This document shows positions 7,502 to 11,006 of a stretch of 11,006 nt of DNA, one piece after another. Position 1 is the first letter of the stretch; each line of letters starts with the position of its first letter. The position numbers and the translations under genes were made by a program. Origin of the DNA: Euperipatoides rowelli (lineage: Eukaryota > Onychophora > Udeonychophora > Euonychophora > Peripatopsidae); NCBI GenBank assembly GCA_003024985.2, contig PXIH01S0000453.1. One strand, 5' to 3'. Under the pieces are notes generated by a model. That model was not told the DNA's origin and ran no database searches. It worked only from the letters and a program-made list of their open reading frames with translations.

Positions 7502-8160
7502 ATGGAGGATAAATATAGGAATGGATGTTTGGAAATGAAAGGTAGGGAGTTGGGAAATATGATGGAGAAAGTTGAGGAAAATTTAGAGGGAGCTTTAGCG
7601 AATGTTAATAGGTGTGGTGATGAATGAAAGTTTTCTGGGGAGATGGGATATGTTGGAGTGTGATATTTGTGATAAGTGGGTCCACATGAAGTGTGTAGGT
7701 TTAGGGAAGGCGGGAAGTAAGGGAATTTAGTTTTGTAGGCATTGTATGGGAGATTTAGGGGAAGTATGGGAAACGGTGGATTATTTATATAAGCAAATAG
7801 AGTTTATTAAGGAAAGGGATGAAAAAGTGAGGGAGTTTTGTTTCGAAGAAAAGAAGATAAATAATATTGAAACTGAATTTAAAGGTGTAATGGAAAAAGA
7901 TAGAGTATGAGTTGATAAGCTTAAGATTAGAGTTAAAGAAAATGGATAAAGAATAGGAAGAGGTTTTTGATATAGGAAATACAGAGAGGGATGGAGTTGA
8001 TTTTTTTGAACTTAAATGAGGATGAGGAAAGAGTGGATGAGTTGGAAGGAGGAGATTGGAGGAATAGAGATGATAGTGATTTAGTGAGTCTTGATGAGAC
8101 AGATGTAGTATATTGGTGGAGGAATTTGGTGCATACAGGTAAATAAAACTAATATTGCAA
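7502..8160 (+). pseudogene. LINE copy B ORF1 remnant: PHD-like zinc finger and coiled coil
   Basis: ATG at 7502 opens a 41-codon frame (MEDKYRNGCLEMKGRELGNM..., reaching NRCGDE) that ends at TGA 7625. After a frame change, WDMLECDICDKWVHMKCVGL (7644-7703) follows. Then comes FCRHC (7731-7745), preceded by TAG where W is usual in W-x-C-x2-C. The pattern C-x2-C...W-x-H-x2-C...C-x2-C matches the second half of a PHD finger; the first cysteine pair is damaged. From 7746 to 7907 an open stretch rich in E, K, R and I (IEFIKERDEKVRE) looks like a coiled coil. PHD fingers are known in ORF1 proteins of some CR1-like elements, which supports this placement. The open - strand frame at 7785-8165 is a shadow of the C-poor strand. 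Confidence 0.6.
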
Positions 8161-8339
8161 AGCACAAGGAGGAGGAGTTAAAATTAAAGGTGGAAAAAGA
8201 TGGAGAGTAGAAAGGGGAAGATTTATAGAGGAAGTAATGGGAAAATGTTTGGTGATGAGAGAATTAAGGGTGCGGGGGATTTTTGGTGTATGGAGGATAG
8301 ATGGACAGATGTAGTTTAGCTATAGATGGGGCTGATTAT

Positions 8340-8735
8340 TTTATTTAATGGCTGAATTAAAGAAATGTATTAGGGGTGGAGTAATTGTGGTTGTGGGGGG
8401 TTTAAAGAAATATGTTTTAGAGAGAATGGGGAATTCAATTAGATAGGCTAAAAGTTATGTGAAGAGTGTTAATGGGAGATTTTAATGGACATTGATGAGG
8501 TAGAGGGGTGGATAATGGCAATGGTAATTATTAAAGCAGTTTTGTTTTAAAATGGAGTTAGATATAAGGAATTTATGTAATTTTTGTATAGGAGAGAAAA
8601 CTTGGAGTAGAGTGTATCAGAATTAGGCTTTACATTGCTTTATTGGGGAGGGAATGAGGGAATAATATAGGTGAAATGAAAATTTGGAAGAAGGTAGAAA
8701 AGGGATTTGTATCTAATCATAATTTGTTACTTTGA
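8340..8735 (+). pseudogene. LINE copy B endonuclease remnant
   Basis: LMGDFNGH (8469-8492) is the conserved G-D-F-N motif of apurinic-like LINE endonucleases. KMELDIRNLCNFC and EKTWSRVYQN (TWSR at 8600-8611) match the following conserved region. GFVSNHNLL (8703-8729) corresponds to the S-D-H catalytic motif with D changed to N. The aspartate loss, a TGA at 8493 and several frameshifts show that it is inactive. Confidence 0.7.
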
Positions 8736-9327
8736 AGTTAAAAAGAAAGGGAAATGTTGGGGGAAATGAGGGAATGAGGAGGTTGAAAGGGATTGGAATA
8801 ATAAAAAGGGAGGTCTAGAATTATTTGGTAATATGATGGAGGAAAGAGTGAAAGGTTTAAAGGATGTGAAATTTAACATATAAATGAAGTGGCTGGAAAG
8901 GTTTTTGGGGAGGTGAGTAAAGAGCTAAGGAAGAAGAAAAGGTGAGAATTTGTGGGTAGAAGGAGAGATAAAGAGATTAATAATTTAATAAAAATTAGAA
9001 ATGAAGCTAATAGGATTATAAATGGAGTTTAAAGAGGGGAATGAGATAAGGAAAAAGTGAAAGGAATAGAATTAAAGTGGGGAGTTAAGGAGAAAATTAG
9101 ATAGAGTTGTAAGAAATTTTGGAATTATGTTAGGGAGAGTGTGGAAATATAATGAGGGGTTGTGGTTTAGTCCATAAGGTAATGGTGGATTTATTAAATG
9201 TTCATGCTAAAAATATACATGGGGATAATGGGGTTAGAAAAAATATAATATTGGGGTTATTGGACAATTTAATGTGAATGATTTTATTATAAAGTAGGAA
9301 GAATAAGGGTTTTAAGTAGTATGAAGA

Positions 9328-9887
9328 ATGGAAAGGAAAGATGGATTTGCAGTAGAGATGTTAAGGCGTTTAGGAGTGGCTGGTAGGAATTATTTAAGAA
9401 AGAATTTTGAATATATATTAAATTATGGATTTATATTGGACAGTTGGAAGGAAACTAGAGTTAGTATATTTTCAAAGGAAAGCGTAAGAATATTAAAAGT
9501 TTGGATAGTTATAGGCCAATTGCGGTGACTAGTGTGATTTATAAAGATATGATGAATATTTTTAAAAGGTTGGATAGTAAGGTGGCTGGAGGAGGAAGGT
9601 AAGTTAGGGGAGCTACAACATGGTTTTTTGAAGGATAGGAATATAGGAGATTGTTTATTTATAGTATCACAGTTGATTGGAATAAGTTTTAATGATGATA
9701 AAGAATTCTAGGGTTTTTGGATATTAAGAAAGCTTATGATAAAATAAATAGGGAATTATGGGAAATATTAGGTGGGTGGTTTTTTATGTAGGTTGTATGA
9801 AGATAATGTTTTTATATTGCAATGGGAGGTGTTCGGAGAAAATGAAATGTAGTAGGTAGGGGTTTGAGGCAGTGTTGTCATTTGTCG
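9328..9887 (+). pseudogene. LINE copy B reverse transcriptase remnant (N-terminal part)
   Basis: KDGFAVEMLRRLGVAGRNYL corresponds to copy A's LDGMAIEMLK...GGVGREVL. Further motifs are LDSYRPIAVTSV (9501-9536), LQHGF (9613-9627), FLDIKKAYDKINRELWEIL (9714-9770, with the motif A aspartate and intact AYD) and GLRQCCHLS (9861-9887). The catalytic FADD motif is absent because the element stops there. The open frame at 9328-9528 is the longest intact piece. Stops and shifts interrupt the rest. Confidence 0.78.
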
Positions 9888-10098
9888 GTAACGTAACTTT
9901 TATTCTAGACTATTCCATTGTTGAAAGAGGGGAGAAGCATCATTGTCTCCTTGGTTATTTAAGTGGTACAACATTCCGAAAGTTTTAGAACCCTTGTATT
10001 AGATTTATATTTACACAACAAATACAAATGTAATATTTGCTCACATTTATTCATCTACGCTTAAATCAATATCAAAGCTAATATGATAAAAGCTTCAC
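9888..10098 (-). other. Probable intron downstream of the 10099-10231 exon
   Basis: Balanced AT-rich sequence with no open frame. It begins exactly where LINE copy B ends and runs to the donor site of the - strand exon (CAG|GTGAAG). Confidence 0.5.
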
Positions 10099-10231
10099 CT
10101 GTGTTGGCTGGCCATGATGGATAGGACTGATGAGGGTTTTCTCCCACGTAAACCCCTCCATCAGGAGTATCCACAAGATACGTACTACTGGCAGGAAGTT
10201 TTCCAGCAAAACCCTTCCTACCATCATCATC
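10099..10231 (-). CDS. Internal coding exon of an unidentified host gene
   Basis: This is a 133-base exon. The acceptor is GTCGTTTCAG|GATGAT (AG at 10233-10232) and the donor ACACAG|GTGAAG (GT at 10098-10097), both close to consensus. G+C content is clearly above the flanks. The preferred frame starts in phase 0 and encodes 44 residues, from DDDGRKGFAGKLPASSTYLV to VYVGENPHQSYPSWPANT, ending in phase 1. A second frame is open but gives a less protein-like hydrophobic sequence. No signal peptide, membrane segment or domain is recognisable. I do not know the protein. The partner exons are outside the window or, possibly, at its left edge (1-66), which would make 67-10098 an intron. Confidence 0.65.
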
Positions 10232-10810
10232 CTGAAACGACACAAAAAGGTATATACGATTTTAGTATTCGGTGAATTTTATTAAAATTTTGAATGGTGC
10301 ATAAACAAAATATTGTGAAATAATTAAAAATATTGTGTGCCACTTTTAAAATCAATAATAAACCAGAAATATTTCAATTAAAATAAGTGTTCAATAAATA
10401 ATCAGTGAAAAGATAATTACACCACCCCCTAGTGAAAACTTAGTAATGATAAAGTGCACCCAGTAAGTGAGGGGAAGGGGATACAAGCATAAAACAAGTG
10501 GAATAAACAATAAAGTAAATAAAATAAATGCAAACAAAACTAAAATACTTTAGAAAAATTACTTGAATCTATGATGTGGGAGAAATGCAGGAAAAACAGG
10601 AATTAGGGCATAAATTATTAACAAATATACAAATTAGATAATTATGTTGAAATTGTTCATATCGGAGTCTCAATTTTAGAAAACTAGATGATAATAATTT
10701 TGATGTCGCTAATTTTTTTTAAAAAATATCTTGTGCGTTTATTTACAAATACATATTATTTACATTCTTCTTATTAACTAGAAACTCAATTTCTTCATTT
10801 TTCTAAATAA
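10232..10810 (-). other. Probable intron upstream of the exon
   Basis: AT-rich sequence with stops in all frames and no recognised element. It runs from the exon's acceptor to the minisatellite. Confidence 0.45.
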
Positions 10811-11006
10811 CTTGTAATTATAACTAACTCTTAATTATAACTAACTTGTAATTATAACTAACTGATAATTATAACTAACTCGTAATTACAACTCATAATT
10901 ATAACTAACTCGTAATTATAACTAACTCACAATTATAGCTTGTAATTGTTACTCGGAATTATAACTCGTAATTATAATTTTGAATTATAACTTGGAATTA
11001 TAACGT
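10811..11006. repeat. Minisatellite with 17- and 13-bp units
   Basis: Tandem units of TAATTATAACTAACTNN (17 bp) dominate the first half. The second half uses mostly a 13-bp form, TAATTATAACTCG, equal to the 17-mer minus one TAAC/AACT tetramer. Both forms are interspersed around 10887. Units are degenerate (TAATTACAACT, CAATTATAGCT). The array runs off the right end of the window. Confidence 0.85.

Larger units (their letters stand above)
7501..9887 (+). mobile_element. LINE copy B, 3'-truncated and degraded
   Basis: A second non-LTR retrotransposon in the same orientation and of the same type as copy A. Order of remnants: ORF1-like region with PHD-finger-like motif, coiled-coil-like stretch, endonuclease, reverse transcriptase. 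It ends abruptly after GLRQCCHLS (9861-9887, motif GLRQGCPLS), where composition switches to balanced DNA. The FADD motif, thumb and C-terminal domain are missing. Loss of the 3' half is atypical for target-primed insertion, which normally loses 5' sequence, so a later deletion or rearrangement is likely. The sense strand is C-poor (8041-8100: 2 C, 23 G). Confidence 0.78.

Noticed and set aside
7785-8165. 126-codon open frame on the - strand, rich in S, L, F, P
   Set aside because: It lies opposite the ORF1 remnant of LINE copy B. The C-poor sense strand removes stops from its complement, and the composition is that of a CT-rich shadow.
10811-11006. Repeat array as a CRISPR
   Set aside because: Units are short, contiguous and degenerate with no unique spacers, in a eukaryotic context.

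Overview
The window looks like AT-rich, gene-poor nuclear DNA of an invertebrate animal. Supports are a spliced-looking exon, A/T homopolymer runs, degraded non-LTR retrotransposons (LINEs), a long-inverted-repeat element and a minisatellite. No bacterial-type operon, ribosome binding site, rRNA or tRNA is visible. Nothing in the sequence names the species.

Layout. 1-66 holds an exon-like edge whose strand cannot be settled. 67-604 has no gene. 605-1110 is the 3' end of one LINE, with the conserved C-terminal WNDLP motif and an (AAAT)n tail. 1213-1284 is a hairpin. From about 1430 to 5637 lies LINE copy A, on the + strand. It has an endonuclease remnant, a reverse transcriptase remnant and a cysteine/histidine C-terminal motif, and is split by an unrelated segment (about 4033-4888). 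5727-7253 is a compact element with about 380-bp inverted arms, flanked by TA on both sides. It carries two further segments, each bounded by direct repeats (13 bp and 16 bp). From about 7501 to 9887 lies LINE copy B, of the same general type and orientation. It keeps the 5' part missing from A (a PHD-finger-like ORF1 and a coiled-coil-like stretch), then endonuclease and reverse transcriptase, and stops abruptly inside the reverse transcriptase. 10099-10231 is a convincing internal coding exon on the - strand, flanked by intron. 10811-11006 is a 17/13-bp minisatellite that continues past the window.

Reading of the whole: the exon belongs to a host gene transcribed leftwards, and nearly all the rest may be its intron, or intergenic DNA, filled with nested dead mobile elements. 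No LINE frame is intact, so none of these copies can encode its own mobilisation. The least ordinary part is 5727-7253: a foldback-like element carrying captured or retroposed pieces, one of which (6076-6282) looks like part of a gene. The two LINE copies also share a very strong lack of C on their sense strand.
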